This document shows positions 1-14,930 of a stretch of DNA of 64,000 nt, piece by piece (position 1 is the first letter of the stretch; each line of letters begins with the position of its first letter). The notes beneath the pieces are model-generated. The model saw nothing but the letters and a program-made list of their open reading frames with translations, did not search any database and was not told where the DNA came from. The stretch comes from Glandiceps talaboti. Its lineage: Eukaryota > Hemichordata > Enteropneusta > Spengelidae. The position numbers were made by a program, and so were the translations under genes. Location: assembly GCF_964340395.1 (NCBI RefSeq), contig NC_135558.1, positions 198,001 to 262,000 on the forward strand. The letters run 5' to 3'.

Positions 1-297
<297 letters not shown>

Positions 298-320
298 GAA
301 ATGCATAGATACAGACAGGC

Positions 321-445
<125 letters not shown>

Positions 446-453
446 CTACTTAC

Positions 454-744
454 CATCTTTGTTCATGCGTACTTCTAAACACTTCTTAAAACGACAAGCT
501 TGACACTGGTTTCTCCGGGTGACGTCAACAATACAGTTACCACTTTCTTTGCAGACGTAGGCGAGGTTTCGACGAACACTTCGTTTGAAAAAACCCCGGC
601 AACCATCACAACTGTACACACCATAGTGCTTTCCCGAACTACGGTCACCACACACCCTACACGGAATGTCGGGTTTACGTGATGTGGACGACGACGATGA
701 CGTCATCGTTGGAGTTGCAATACATGGGGAGATGTCTGTTGATA
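454..744 (-). CDS. Nuclear receptor DNA-binding-domain exon (NR2E, TLX/PNR-like group)
   Basis: This exon encodes the two zinc fingers of a nuclear hormone receptor, a DNA-binding transcription factor. Finger 1 runs from CRVC to CDGC and finger 2 has C-x5-C-x9-C-x2-C spacing. The recognition helix is [15 protein letters not shown], so the P-box contains Arg where TLX and PNR carry Ser. Finger 2 ends [16 protein letters not shown] and is followed by MNKD, as in NR2E proteins. The acceptor is CTACAG at the upstream side (exon begins TA-TCA) and the donor is GATG/GTAAGT, splitting the codon after MNKD as expected before the (A)VQHER segment. A Ser-rich stretch (TSSSSSTS) precedes the fingers. 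The ligand-binding-domain exons lie beyond the left edge of the window. From memory the sequence is closest to the NR2E6-type receptors of invertebrates; the family call is firm, the subgroup is not. Confidence 0.9.
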
Positions 745-1603
745 CTGTAGAAAATAAAACGGTTGATATTGGTATTAGGAAGCATCGACTGTCTGGTTAA
801 GATACTATCTGTTATAACAAAGTGCAGTAAGAATTAAGAGAACCCAATTTACCTTTATCTAATTCTGTTGCTAGAGGTAGCATCAAAGCATTTACGACTT
901 CATCTATGGTCAAACTAATTATTAACACTATAAGTATGGCACTGTGTGAGGTACTCTATAGTAGATTTGATATTATTTTAAGAAGGCCTGAGGATTAGTG
1001 GATGATTTATTTCTCTTACTTTCTTTGTTACTTTCACCGACTGTACCACATACTTCTTTGGTGAAATAAAGTCAAATTCAATTCATATTTCACCAATACC
1101 ACTCTAGTACAAGTGATGACACGGTTAGTATCAAAAATTGTTATTGTTACGCTGTATCTATACCTGTAGAATACTGGCTAAATATCAAGAGACGGCTTAT
1201 CACATATACAGGTCAGATACACAAATACTGAAGCTGGTAGCAACTTAGTAACAATGAACATGTGAACGACATTGAACATATTACATTTCATATAGCATTT
1301 CCATGTACAGAGCGAACTGACCTACACGCTACAAACTGCTCCATATCATATTTCCTGGATGCGATAACTCTTTGCATGGAAAACTCGGAATTGTTCAGAT
1401 TGGCGTTTTACTGTAATAAAACATATCCTCTATTTGGTTGTTGTCAAATGGACAGCACTATACCCTATCAATTAAACTTTAATAGCATTGCGTATTTCTG
1501 ATTTTCGCATTGTATCAAAGAACACACTTGACTTTTTTTCACACAATGAAGTATTCTAATAGATGGTTGTCAGCATCATGTGCTTCTGACCTTTAGATTC
1601 AAT

Positions 1604-1708
<105 letters not shown>

Positions 1709-4700
1709 TTAACCAGTAAACACAAATCTACATATTCAAAATTGCAAGATAAGTGAGAAAAATGAACAATAATGACAAAAAACCAACAACTTGCCATGAC
1801 AGTCAAGATGGGAAAGAGAATCAAGACTTTTTATGTTTTGGCTCAGCTGATAACTGGTTCGCTAGTGTAAATATAACACTGTACTATATGCTATTAGACA
1901 TGTAAAACAAAAACGAAATAATTATATATATGTATCCTTTATGGATTGCAAATTCTTCTAAATTCCGATATCAAACTTTTCTTTGAAGTATCGATGCGCT
2001 CTCCCTTCTAGACCTGAATCGGAAACCTCGTCGATGATTGTAAACACGGAAAAGGGCATTCTGAGTATTCAAATTATGATTTGATTCACCTTTTAATAAA
2101 TTGCAAGAAAGGTGGAGAGGTTCTTAAAAGATCTTAACAGAGTGAATACCATCATGTAAAGGATTAAAAATTGACAATTTATCGACGAGTACGTTAGTCT
2201 TGTATTGTCAGGTATTTCGTGCATCGGCAAGTTAGAATAGGACACTGGCCGTGATAGACATATTTGCTAGTACAGAATACACGGAGTCACCGACTCCTTG
2301 AAACGTGCCTATTATATGAACATCTAAGTATTGGTGCACTTTTAACTCTAATGAGGCTTGCTCAAATGACTTAAATTAAGATTGAACTTGAAAAATCAAA
2401 ATGAAACGAAATCTTTTGTAGGTACAGTACTATGAACTCCAAACGGTTCTTGGTGTTTGCAGATTTCAGTATTGATAAGACGAAAATAGAAACTTTAGCA
2501 GTACAAGGACATGATTCGAACACTCAATAAAAATCGAAAGATACTCGTTTTAAATTTTCTGTGACCTTTCGTTGTTGAATGACACTCCAATCTCTTACCC
2601 ACTCCGATAATGAGATATGTGCCAGCAATCATGCATTGAAACATGTCAGAGTTTTGTTCTCGGATCAGTCAAACGACGCTGAGTATTTGAATCGCGCAAA
2701 AGCTGGTGATAAAGGTTAGGAGTAAAATACGTGAAATTTTGACAAGAAGTAGCGACGGAAATGTACGTACCGGCTATTGGATCAATTGGATAACTTGAGA
2801 ACGCCATTTATGTGTACGTAACGTTAACGTGCGATCTAGTCCGACTGCTCTGAGGACACGTACTATCAAAGTGAACCCCCCACACTGTAACTACAAGAAT
2901 ACCACCAGTGTGAAGTCCGTGCTGGAAAGAACCGACCATGCCGATGATACACACGAGGGAATATAAAAAGTACACATATGGAGAAATAAGTCCCTAACTT
3001 TGTTTGATCACAAACGTCAACTTAACCCGTCGATTCAATACACATACGATTGAATGTACCGCGTACGTGTCCCTGTTAATAGATGTTGCGATGAGAAAGA
3101 GCAAACCGTCAGTAAACCAAACTAAAGTTTAACCGCGAAATGATCAAAAGAACACGGTGGTTTTGTAAATGCTTCTATACAGGAAATTGTGATCGGTTTA
3201 ACCAACAGCAGCGGCGATTTTATTAACACGCTGTGGTGTGAATAACTATAGACTGTTCTGTCGTTTACAACATTTTTCCATAAGCAATCTTGATCTTTAC
3301 TCATTGTCAAACCGTGTCTCATGTTACACGAATCTGGTTTTGTCCCAAAAAGAACGACTTGTTAGATTTCTCACTTGTTATCGTCTGCAAAAAATGTTTG
3401 GTTTACAACTCTTTCATTTTCGTCGGAAAGGTATATAGATCCATCTTAATGATAAATGCCTTGTTCTTTTCAAATAAAAAAAATCAAAGGATGCCGCGTT
3501 TGTGGAAAATGTCGCGATTTTTCTCGTGCGTACTATATGCTGCCAATATAAAGCAAATTATCACTGAGGTCTCGCCATGAATGTTTTCAACTTGAAGGTG
3601 TTCAGCGTGGTTTTACACTTGAATATTCAACAAACAACGGTAACCACACAGAAGCAACAAATACTCCTTCAATGTTTAAGAGTAATTAACTTATAAACCT
3701 TTAAGAATAGACAACACAAAGGAAATTTGATCAAAGATCGTTCAAGAGAATTAGGAGAAAAATGGCCCTGGATTAAAAGGATTACAGTTTCAAAATAGTG
3801 GCGTGAAAACAACGGTAAATCGATAACTGATCGTTCAACTTCTGACCACTTTAGTGTATCAACTCTGACTTCATCAATATTTGATTGAAACAGAACGAAT
3901 TTGTTTGTAGAATTCTTTTTAGGTCTCATGCCAAGCTTAGATTTGAATGTTTTAGATGACAATATTCATTTTTTTTAAATTTCAGAGTGTAATCAATATG
4001 AAACTTGGTTATTTGCTTATGAAAATCTCGGTGACACAAACAAGCTTAACTTAAAAAACATGACTGAAAACCGAAAAGACAAACCCTTGTCGTCAAAAAA
4101 GACACTGCTTTGACGGATTGAAGTTTGTATGCATTTCATGAAATTGATGAAATGTGAGGTTGTGTCATTATATTTTGATGAAATGTGAAGTTTAGACATG
4201 CTTTTAAAGTGATTTCACTTTTTTATAAATCGCAGTATACAGAACGTGATGTCTGCAGGTAGATTTGTTTATCCATACAATACCATGACGTGTTTCGGTG
4301 GATTTAGTAAAACTAACAATGGACAATGGTAGTGCTTTGTTAGTGGATCAAGGCAGTGTTTATACTAAGTACCGTAAAATTGACCCATTGAGTGAAGTAG
4401 GCTTGATAATATCGACCATCTCCTTAAAAGACTCTGTTTAAATTGAAATTTGAGAGACTTGTACCTTTTGCCCAATTCAAATTCTCGAAAGAGGTGCACG
4501 AACACAGAAAGAAGAACGTGAAACGTCATTTTAAAGAAATATTTAAATTTACAACAATCGAGAGAAACACCTTATGATCGATCAAAAGCTAACTAAAACA
4601 AAGGACACATCTGCGTCATTCATCTTAAATATTAGATGAGCCTTATAACAACTTGTAATCTTCCCAATTTGCTCTTTATGTTTGCTAAATTTAGTCTAAT

Positions 4701-5167
4701 TTTAGTACTACAACAGTTGTTAACGTTTTTGATTTTGCGTTGCGGTTGGTTCTGTCGTTTATTGTGTTCCTCTTTCAATCTGTTCTCTATTGATATTGAA
4801 ACTTTGGGCATCTTACCATGCAGTCGTATTTTCAAACCGTTCAACTTGTTTTAGTTTTTAGTAGCAACAAAAAACAACACAGCATTTTGAAATCTCAAGC
4901 TGAATAAAATATATGTCCGCCAAGAATTGATAGAAACTTTTCCGTTAATAAACATTAGTCTCCTATCAAATTACTCATATTTCGTTTGTGACATTTGACA
5001 CCAACATAAAAGTAACTTCGATATTTGTGACGACAGAAAATAAGAATCGGAACATGGCTGAGTTCGCTCAAGTTTACAAATACTATATATTCTACTGCCT
5101 TGTTCTGTCATGGCCCCTAACTCTAGCTCTGATGATCTGTTTCTTCTTCCTTCTCTTGCCCTGTCGC

Positions 5168-5502
<335 letters not shown>

Positions 5503-5920
5503 CTCTCTGTTTAAGTGTTTGTGTCTTCAAGAAAAGAATTTCTAAACACAGCAATAAACTCTGATAAGAATGCTAGTAATGTGTTGGTATGATAAATAAC
5601 ACAATATCTGAGGACAAAATGATCTGTTCAAGAAAAGGAAAGCCTAGATAAAGATGTCAGAGAAGAAAAATAAAGAAATATATAATCAGAGAGTTTGGAG
5701 CAGAACAAACGACGGATACAGAGACTGAGGTTGATCATACCAACGGTTTCTGAGTGTAACTGTAAATTTTCAGAAAGGGACAGAACTCTACATGCGTCGT
5801 TCTGAACTCTTGCATAAGATTCAATTTTCTTTTCCAAGTTAAATTTCATTAGATTACTTCTACATTTTGTGTTTGAAAATGATTAATTATTTTAAAAATA
5901 GAAATGGTGTCCAGAAAAAA

Positions 5921-6549
<629 letters not shown>

Positions 6550-7673
6550 GGTGGATATACAATTGACAGACAACAGGAAACACATACATAATTGAAGATG
6601 GGAAAAGACAAACAGAGTAAAGTAAAAATCCTAAAATGGTCGAAAGTAAAACGAGAATTTCAAAAATCATAAATATGACAAAACTACGCTTTATCGTAGG
6701 TAAAATGAATTCCTTTTAATTTTGATTGAACAGAAAATGGTGTTCACTAAAATTGATGATTACACAAACAATAACCTCTTGATATATGCATGTTGGTCAT
6801 TATTTCGATCAATCACCAAGGGTATACATGGAATCACTTTCCACCTTTTTTGGTCATAATCATTTTAGGCAAAACTAAAACATAAGCTTAACATTGTCAA
6901 AAAAACGATAAAGATATTCATATTTTTATAATTTACTCTTTATATCGGTAAACCTGTACGCGTAGATTAAGAAACATTGGATTGCGCTAAATTCAAAGTG
7001 GTCACTAGTTTAAAACCGATCGAATCAAAATGAGATATCTTCTCCGACAATAGTTATATTCAAGTTATGTCCATCAAAACACTCGATTCAGCAAAATATG
7101 GGCATGGGAAAGCACAAGTGTTCATTTTGTAATGTTTCATTCTTTATCCCGTTGGAAATCACTGATAAGGTCCGATAACATCAGGTAAAACGCGGCCTTT
7201 GGTCTTTAGTCTAGCTAACGTTCACTGGCCAGATAAGACGACAAACAAACATGTCTTTTTTCATCACGTAACGAAAAGGAAAATTATATCGCCGATTTCA
7301 AACATATTGTGACTGAAATTTGTGTTTGTGTTTTACTTCAAATTTATTTAGTATATTGGTTGACAACAAGGGGAAGTATAGTAACTGAAATTTTGATCTA
7401 AAAATGAATTGAACTAAATATCAACAAGTGACGCATCAAAAGTCTTCGCTAACTCTTGCCGAATTTCTTTAACATTATGGACACAATATGTCGCAGTATT
7501 CCTTAAGTTTCAGATATAGTTGTTGTACTTAGAACACCACAACTTCAATTTCGTATCACTTCATATTTTTGTTTTTACGTTTGAGTTAAACACGCAACAT
7601 GTAATATATAGAATTCGACAAAAATGGTAAAATCGACTTATTTCACTACAAACAAAAAAAATATTGCACTTAC

Positions 7674-7683
7674 CACTGTTCAT
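7674..7683 (-). CDS. Proposed start-codon exon of the nuclear receptor gene
   Basis: On the minus strand a start codon with A at -3 (AAAGAATG) is followed after ten bases by a strong donor (CAGTG/GTAAGT). The partial coding exon is Met-Asn-Ser plus one base. The receptor exon at 454-744 begins with two bases of a split codon, so the phases match (1 to 1), and the joined frame runs without a stop into the zinc fingers. This is an inference from phase, strand and splice consensus; a ten-base coding part has little power by itself. The 5' UTR would extend toward 7.8 kb. Confidence 0.45.
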
Positions 7684-7861
7684 TCTTTCGTTCGGCGATG
7701 TGCCACGCAAAGAGTTGATCTGTAACCTTACTCAGAAACCTTGAACCCCCACGTCTTCAATTGTTCACCTTCCTCAACAAACGGCAAACCTGAAGTTTCT
7801 TGTAAACTGTTTTGAAATGCTTTGGCTCAAATAAACGTCCCTTGTAATTTTTGTCTTCGTA

Positions 7862-7872
7862 CTGATTGGTTG
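7862..7872 (-). promoter_or_regulatory. CCAAT-box-like site upstream of the proposed receptor start
   Basis: On the minus strand this reads AACCAATCAG, about 180 bases upstream of the proposed ATG. A second inverted CCAAT (GATTGGTGG on the plus strand) lies at about 8021. No convincing TATA box was seen, so this is only a candidate. Confidence 0.25.
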
Positions 7873-9265
7873 TGATAGTTGTGGGGTTGTGTTGTGGGTG
7901 TCACAATGTATGACCCGTGTGACTTTGGTCACTGTCATGTCTTCATTCGACCTGTCATTCTTTCAGTAGCACCGTGTGAATCCACCAGGTGTGAAGTTGT
8001 GACAGTCCAACAATACGATATGATTGGTGGATAGATAATTATTTCACCGTATATCCTTCCACGTTATAACCAGGCAAACAGCCTTGTCACTCATAAAATA
8101 CACCAATTTGTCGCACTCCACGCCTTCAATAAAATAGTTTGTACATTGGCAAATTCAATCATTCGATGCAACGCACATGTTTCTGATGTTTTAGCGCCAT
8201 GTTTTTTTCTTCACGCTTTTGGGTCAAAGCCCCGGGGCAGATTCCAATTTACTGCTGGCTAACCTCGACTATATTCCCTCAACAGTGCCATTGCACACGC
8301 AACGGGACTCAATTACAAGGGGCTTGGTGAATGCTGTTTGCCTCGGGTAGAATTTCGCATTTCGCAAACGTGTTTAAGCATCTATTGGAGAAATTATGGG
8401 AATAAACAGTTTAGCTTCTCGCAGCTTGTTTGCAAATGAGTTGGGTTTTGGGTCACCCTCTAATAACTCGGTAATTTGTGTTGTGTTAACTTGCTGATGG
8501 GAAAAAGATCACGAAGATGCCTTGCAAGAGGTTTATCTAAAAAGTTGCTTCTCGCAATTCAACTCTCTGCAACTCACGGCGAAAGACGTGGTCAAACGTA
8601 CAATTGCGTTGCTTCTCCGATCTAAGTATAAAGTTGAATGCCGACATTTTCATAAGGAGTTGCAATAGAGAAATCAAAAGCGCTCTTGCTTCAAATGAAT
8701 GTCCCTCGTCTTAATAATGCATATTCCCCTTCAAAACATCTCCGTTCTTTGATGAAACCCACATAAATGTGCACAAGGGTTCAAATTAGAGACAACGAGT
8801 GCGCGTAAAATTATAGACCAAAGGGCGAGTCGTCTGAAGAGCTGTAGTGCAGCCACTTGTCGAATCGTTCACTTTCGGTAATAAAGAGAAAACGTCTTGT
8901 TGCCGTGTGCACGAGAGACGCGGCTTTGTCTCGGCGCCGGGTATCACGAATCGGTGATCTAGCGGGCTGTATCTGAGTGCTTGTGCTTAGAAAATATCGA
9001 GGACCCAACTCATTCTTAGAACACAGACACATCGGCATGGAACAAAAGGAAATGCCTTAAGATTTGATGGGTAAATGTAGAATATGCATGAATCGCGTGC
9101 CCTACATCATGCAGTCACGGAATTTTGAAAAGACTTGAGGCCGGGTCATTAAAATTGTGTATCACGAAGTGCGAAAGGCTTCAACCCTGCACCGCCACGA
9201 GTATATTATCAACATGACTGGTACAACGTTTTCAGTCAATGCATTAGTCGTTTATGAATTATCTA
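7873..9265. other. Non-coding stretch upstream of the receptor
   Basis: Less AT-rich than the flanks and without recognisable coding sequence. The 75-codon minus frame at 8811-9038 has no family resemblance or splice support. It could contain the receptor promoter and distal regulatory DNA. Confidence 0.4.
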
Positions 9266-9266
9266 G

Positions 9267-9269
<3 letters not shown>

Positions 9270-9318
<49 letters not shown>

Positions 9319-9371
9319 CCATCATCATCATCATCACCATCACCATCATCATCAACAACAACAACAACAAC

Positions 9372-9406
<35 letters not shown>

Positions 9407-9408
9407 CA
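9270..9408. repeat. (AAC)n-(ATC)n-(AAC)n-(AAT)n trinucleotide microsatellite
   Basis: Successive trinucleotide blocks that differ by single bases. The poly-Thr and poly-Leu frames are artefacts. Confidence 0.95.
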
Positions 9409-9570
9409 AATAAACTAAATACCTACAACGTTTCAAATCATGAGATGTGACGTGACTTCGTGTTTCCTTGAGTACGAGACCACTGAAACGGGGAAAGAAA
9501 GCGTAACCTTTTAGCACATTGAAGGATGTGTGTTTGTGTGTGTGTATGTGTGTGTGTGTGTGTGTTTATT

Positions 9571-9688
9571 TGTTTGTTTGTGTGCAGTACTGTATATGCT
9601 TAGTGTGTATTTGTATGTGTACAACATGCGTGTGTGCTAGAAGATATACAGAAACATAAAATTAAAAAACTTGCAAAAAATGTATTTT
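9571..9688. repeat. Left copy of a long direct repeat flanking a LINE fragment
   Basis: The sequence from TGTTTGTTTGTGTGCAG to AATGTATTTT occurs again at 10481-10596 in the same orientation, with one substitution and a couple of single-base indels visible. The two copies bracket the LINE ORF1 fragment exactly. Confidence 0.9.
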
Positions 9689-10480
9689 CTATGGATAATC
9701 TATGGACCCGATCCAACTCAATATTGTCGTCAATATGTAGACTGTTCTTAATTACGTCTTGTACTTTCTCTTCTGACTCTTCCCAAGATTCCTTTGCATT
9801 CTGTTCTACACCATAGAATATCAGGTTTTCTCTCCTTGATTGTCCATTCTGTTTATCAAGTTCAATTTCCAGTTTTCCAATTTTATCATTTAGTTGTCAG
9901 CTTCTAGCCTGTTTATTCTTTCATTTGATTCCTTAGCCTGTCCACTTAGTTTTCTCACTTCTTCGTTGAGTTCATCGATTTTTGTGTTTAAAGATTTAGC
10001 TAGATTGTCCATCTTACCGTTCAGTTGTTTCATTTCGTTTAACATTGGTGTCCAAGGTGCTTCATTGTCACTACTGTTATTGCATGCTGAATTGCCGCTC
10101 CTTAATCTCATTTGTTCAGTCGATTCTTCACGAGTTATTCCAGTGTCCGTCAACTTCACTTGTTTATTAGCATTTGACTTGGGACCAGGGTTAGGCTCGA
10201 CATCTCCACACATGTGCACATAGCGAGTAACAGCAGGACTAGGAATCTAGCAACAGGTGGTATGGACTTCAATGTAAGTCCACTGTGTCCCGTAACTGTT
10301 TTCGCCCGGGGTTGCACGAAGCAACCAATTTTGCCTCTCCATTGCTGTGTGCTAATACCCATCGCCCCAAATCTGCATGCATATGTTCACAAGCACTTTA
10401 GAAACACACTCACTTGTAATTGGAAGTGGTATTACAAAAACTGAAGTTGAAAACTTGGAGAGTTTCGGAGCCCCAATTAT
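9689..10480 (-). mobile_element. LINE 5' fragment: 5' region plus start of ORF1 with a 2A-like motif
   Basis: On the minus strand the fragment runs from a 5' UTR-like region, through a 2A-like DVEPNPGP motif, into a coiled-coil ORF1 (roughly 10219-9893; EMKQLNGKMDNLAKSLNTK, then heptad-like KIDELNEEVRKL). A one-base frameshift near 9895 breaks the frame; past it the other frame continues with GQSRRENLIFYGV and ESWEESEEKVQDVI and ends LDRVHRLS. That is the typical RNA-binding ORF1 pattern of L1/CR1-like LINEs. The fragment stops inside ORF1, so it lacks endonuclease, reverse transcriptase and the 3' tail. Losing the 3' end is the opposite of ordinary target-primed truncation. It is a dead copy. 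Confidence 0.8.
10181..10207 (-). other. 2A-like ribosome-skipping motif in LINE ORF1
   Basis: The minus strand encodes GDVEPNPGP, matching the D-x-E-x-N-P-G-P core of 2A peptides. Such motifs are known at the start of ORF1 in non-LTR retrotransposons of several marine invertebrates. In the neighbouring frame a hydrophobic run (ARFLVLLLLAM) lies directly upstream, which looks like the usual leader of these ORF1s displaced by a one-base frameshift. Activity cannot be judged from sequence. Confidence 0.8.
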
Positions 10481-10596
10481 TGTTTGTTTGTGTGCAGTAC
10501 TGTATATGCTTAGTATGTATTTGTATGTGTACAACATGCGTGTGTGCTAGAAGATATACAGAAACATAAAATTAAAAAACTTCAAAAATGTATTTT
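10481..10596. repeat. Right copy of the long direct repeat
   Basis: About 97% identical to 9571-9688. If it is a target-site duplication, it is far longer than the usual 5-20 bp of LINEs. Confidence 0.9.
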
Positions 10597-10709
10597 GTGA
10601 TATACTAGTATAATACACTTCAAAATTTCATAATTCTCATTATTATCTAAATGATTTCATTATTATGTTAGTTGACTGACATATGTATATCAGATGACGA
10701 GCATTTTTT

Positions 10710-11709
<1,000 letters not shown>

Positions 11710-11757
11710 ATATAGCTTGAACTATTCAGGTGTAAAGTGACAAGTTTGATAGACTAG

Positions 11758-11760
11758 AAG

Positions 11761-11822
<62 letters not shown>

Positions 11823-11870
11823 TATCATCATCACCACCACCACCACCACCACCTCCGCCACCTCCGCAGC
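11758..11870. repeat. (ATC)n-(ACC)n trinucleotide microsatellite
   Basis: About 25 ATC units passing into ACC and then CGCC-type variants. Confidence 0.95.
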
Positions 11871-11879
11871 CACCGCCGC

Positions 11880-13030
11880 CCCAAACCTCCACTGAGCGTT
11901 GACACCCTTTGACCCTTATGTAGTAATAATGTTTTCATTCACAGTACACTGCATAAACTATATTCAACTTCAAACACACGATCATTAGTTCAGCCATTAC
12001 ATTGACAAAAACATTCAACTAAAGTATTCTACAGGATGATCCATACCATTCATTCTAATGATGAATAAAACCTTTCTAAAACGTTCAGTAAAATAATTGT
12101 TCAAAATGTTTGATGTACTGTCATGGTAACAATGGGCATTAAGTCCTGTACTGTAGGGTCTAAAATCAATGTTTTCTTTCATACTGAAATCGACACTTTA
12201 TTCGGATAGTATTGAGGGTGGTGGCCCTAGGGTACAACTGTTTAACTCTACTTTATCACGCAGGCATAGATGTCAAGCCTTAGGGGACGATTAAATTGGC
12301 GAATGGCTACGTGTCGGTTTCTACTAGTTAGGTAGTTTGCTAATGATAAAGACTAATTTATTCATAATACAAGTAATTCTTAATGACCTGTCGTCCAAAG
12401 ATCTCTATATCCTTAACCAAATTTTCCTGTCAGTGACTCTTACAGTGTCAATCAATTGTCGCCTAGTAAGATTGTAGTCATCCGTTTTTGTTAAAAGCCC
12501 GAAGGGTTAGACACATTTTGGTGAGACCTAAGGATATGAGGGGTAAGGCGGGAGAATTTTAGATATTTATCAGTTTCATGGCTCATCTTCAAAATTTAAA
12601 GACTATGAGCGTACACTCCGGTTGTGAATTACTAATGGTATATGGTGTGGGTGTCCAGCACGTGTATTGTTTACCGCATACGAAAACACAGACAATGCCA
12701 GAGATGTTTATGGAGAGCACTGACAAGGCACTCAGACTAGAGGACGCATGGACGTATGATTTGAAATCGGTTACGTGACGTGACGTGACGTGACGTCCGT
12801 CGTAGAAACTTAGATGTGGTCTTTATTCTGAAAATGTGCGTCTTTAATTGAAACAGGTAGCGAACTCATGAACTCATTATGACATGTACTATCCACGTTA
12901 TCAACTTAGAGACATACAAACACAGAGACATTACTCGCGTTCCCTGATCCAGAGGGATTTCACTATTTGCCCCCCCCCCCCAGATTTCTCCCCATCTGTC
13001 GCTTTCCATATCCGCCTTTGCCTCTTTATA
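11880..13030. other. No recognisable feature
   Basis: Unique-looking, AT-rich DNA. The 66-codon frame at 12578-12778 has no family resemblance. A short GTGAC pentamer run occurs at about 12774-12796. Confidence 0.5.
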
Positions 13031-13032
13031 AA

Positions 13033-13036
<4 letters not shown>

Positions 13037-13067
<31 letters not shown>

Positions 13068-13080
13068 GCCTGTCTGTCTG
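13037..13080. repeat. (TCTG)n microsatellite
   Basis: About eleven tetranucleotide units with one TGCC variant. Confidence 0.9.
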
Positions 13081-13423
13081 AGTGATTATCTGTGAATAAA
13101 TCGACACCCCCTGACAGTTGAGGTTATTATTAGCTTCCCAACTAAATTATTTCTTCATCGGTTGAACATACTACTTCATTAAAATGACTACACGAATGTC
13201 TGAAACATGACTGAGGGAATTAACAAGCTTCCGGAATTATTAAGGCCACTCAACAATAAGAATGCATAAATTGGGTACAATAATTGATTTCTAGATATCT
13301 TTGGTTAAATTTGTTTAGAAAACTTCACTTGAATATCATACGTACTTACAATAAGTTAGATATTTACATATTGATATTACAATGTATACACAGAACTTTT
13401 AATGATCGCGTTCATTGTAATAA

Positions 13424-13459
13424 AGAGAGAGAGAGACAGATAGACAGACAGAGAGAGAG

Positions 13460-13529
<70 letters not shown>

Positions 13530-13672
13530 GGAGAGAGGGGAGGGAGGGAGGGAGGGAGAGAGAGGGGAGGGGAGGGAGAGGGAGGAAGAGAGCTATCTCC
13601 ATCGTGAGTGAGTGAGTGAGTGAGTGAGTGAGTGAGTGAGTGAGTGAGTGAGTGAGTGAGTGAGTGAGTGAG

Positions 13673-13720
<48 letters not shown>
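13424..13720. repeat. Compound (GA)n-(GGGA)n-(GTGA)n-(GTT)n microsatellite
   Basis: GA units with CGAGA variants, then GGGA-rich sequence, GTGA units at about 13604-13672, and GTT units to about 13720. The (GTT)n part is the (CAA)n tail of the minus-strand LINE remnant beside it. Confidence 0.9.
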
Positions 13721-14930
13721 CTTTATTCAACCTCAAAGAGAAAAGTTACAACTCAGTTCACAAATATCCAAAAAACAAAATAAATAAATAAATAAGTATA
13801 GAGTGCATGACTTCATTAGTCAGTTAAACGATAAACTTAAGGATTTTATCTTGAATATTTCCTATTTGTTCGGTTGCTGAAATTTATACTTACTATCTTC
13901 TAAAAAATTGACAGTAAGAAATAAGAGTGTGACAAGGCATCATAATCCAATCAAAAGTCTAAGCATGTGTCTATAAACTTATAGACTGTATCTTGAAATA
14001 TTTCCCATTCGTCCGATTGCTGAAAGTGGTTTTGGCTATCTTATAAAATACTGATAGTAAAATCAACTTCATTTAAGTTGTACAAAGAAATATAGCAAAG
14101 AAAATATCTCTTTGTACAGCCGTATTACGACATGAAGTCAATAAATGAGTTAAGGTAATCTCCAACAAGCTCTTGGCATTTAGAACATTCAGTTTGTCCT
14201 AAAATGGCTAGGATTTTCATTATTTTGTAAATTATTGGCCTGTAATGAGGAAACTCACGTGATTGAAAATACAGATGAAACGGTACAACGCTCTGATGTA
14301 ATTGAGAGAAGAGTAATAATTCGTCTCTACTATCCAATCTCGGCCACGGTCTTCAAAGATTGTACTCGTTTTCATTAATGGCTTCCTTTACAATGGTTTT
14401 CCATATTGTTTTAGGAGGAAAGTAGTTTGTTGTACAGAATTCGTCGAGGAAACATGAACGATTGTATTTTGACAAGATGCCCACAATATCAGGAATGAAA
14501 CCCATACATTTTTAACTGAAGAAAGTTTGAACTCAAAAAGACGGTTGTAGAAATATATGGTTCCTAGTTGACGAATTGTCACTATTGCATAGAGTTCCGA
14601 AAAGGCGTAATTTGCACTTATCAATATAAGCTTCTACTGACATTAAACATAGAGCACCCAAAGTTAAATCTGTTGAAGTTCTAGGAGGTAGACCTTGAAT
14701 AATTTTCGCAGCGTAGCGCTGACACTTTTTAAGCATTATTAATTCAGTATTAGTGTATGTTCACAGTTCACAGGTGTGTAAGGCTGCTGGGAGGCACATG
14801 CGATTCCACAATTCATCACTGACGATTGGGTTAAGTCCATATGGTCCAACCCCAACACTTCGTAGAGAATTAATCACACCTGTGCCTTTTTTACAAGCAG
14901 AAAGTGTACGTTCCATTGTTGACGACAGAT
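13673..14930 (-). mobile_element. Decayed LINE 3' end with (CAA)n tail
   Basis: Minus-strand frames joined by frameshifts give the C-terminal part of a LINE ORF2. The blocks in order are ERTLSACKKGTGVINSLRSV and ELWNRMCLPAALHTCEL (about 14916-14761), LKKCQRYAAKIIQGLPPRTS with SVEAYIDKCKLRLFGTLC (about 14736-14540), and a terminal block with CSKCQ (about 14337-14125). It is followed by an AATAAAGAAA signal and a (CAA)n tail. The layout is typical of L2/CR1-like elements common in marine invertebrates. Several stops and frameshifts make it inactive. The 5' side, including the catalytic reverse-transcriptase core, is missing, as in ordinary 5' truncation. Confidence 0.75.

Noticed and set aside
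10156-10362. 68-codon minus frame with a hydrophobic run as a separate secreted peptide gene
   Set aside because: It overlaps the 2A-bearing LINE ORF1 in a neighbouring frame and is better explained as the frameshifted leader of that ORF1.
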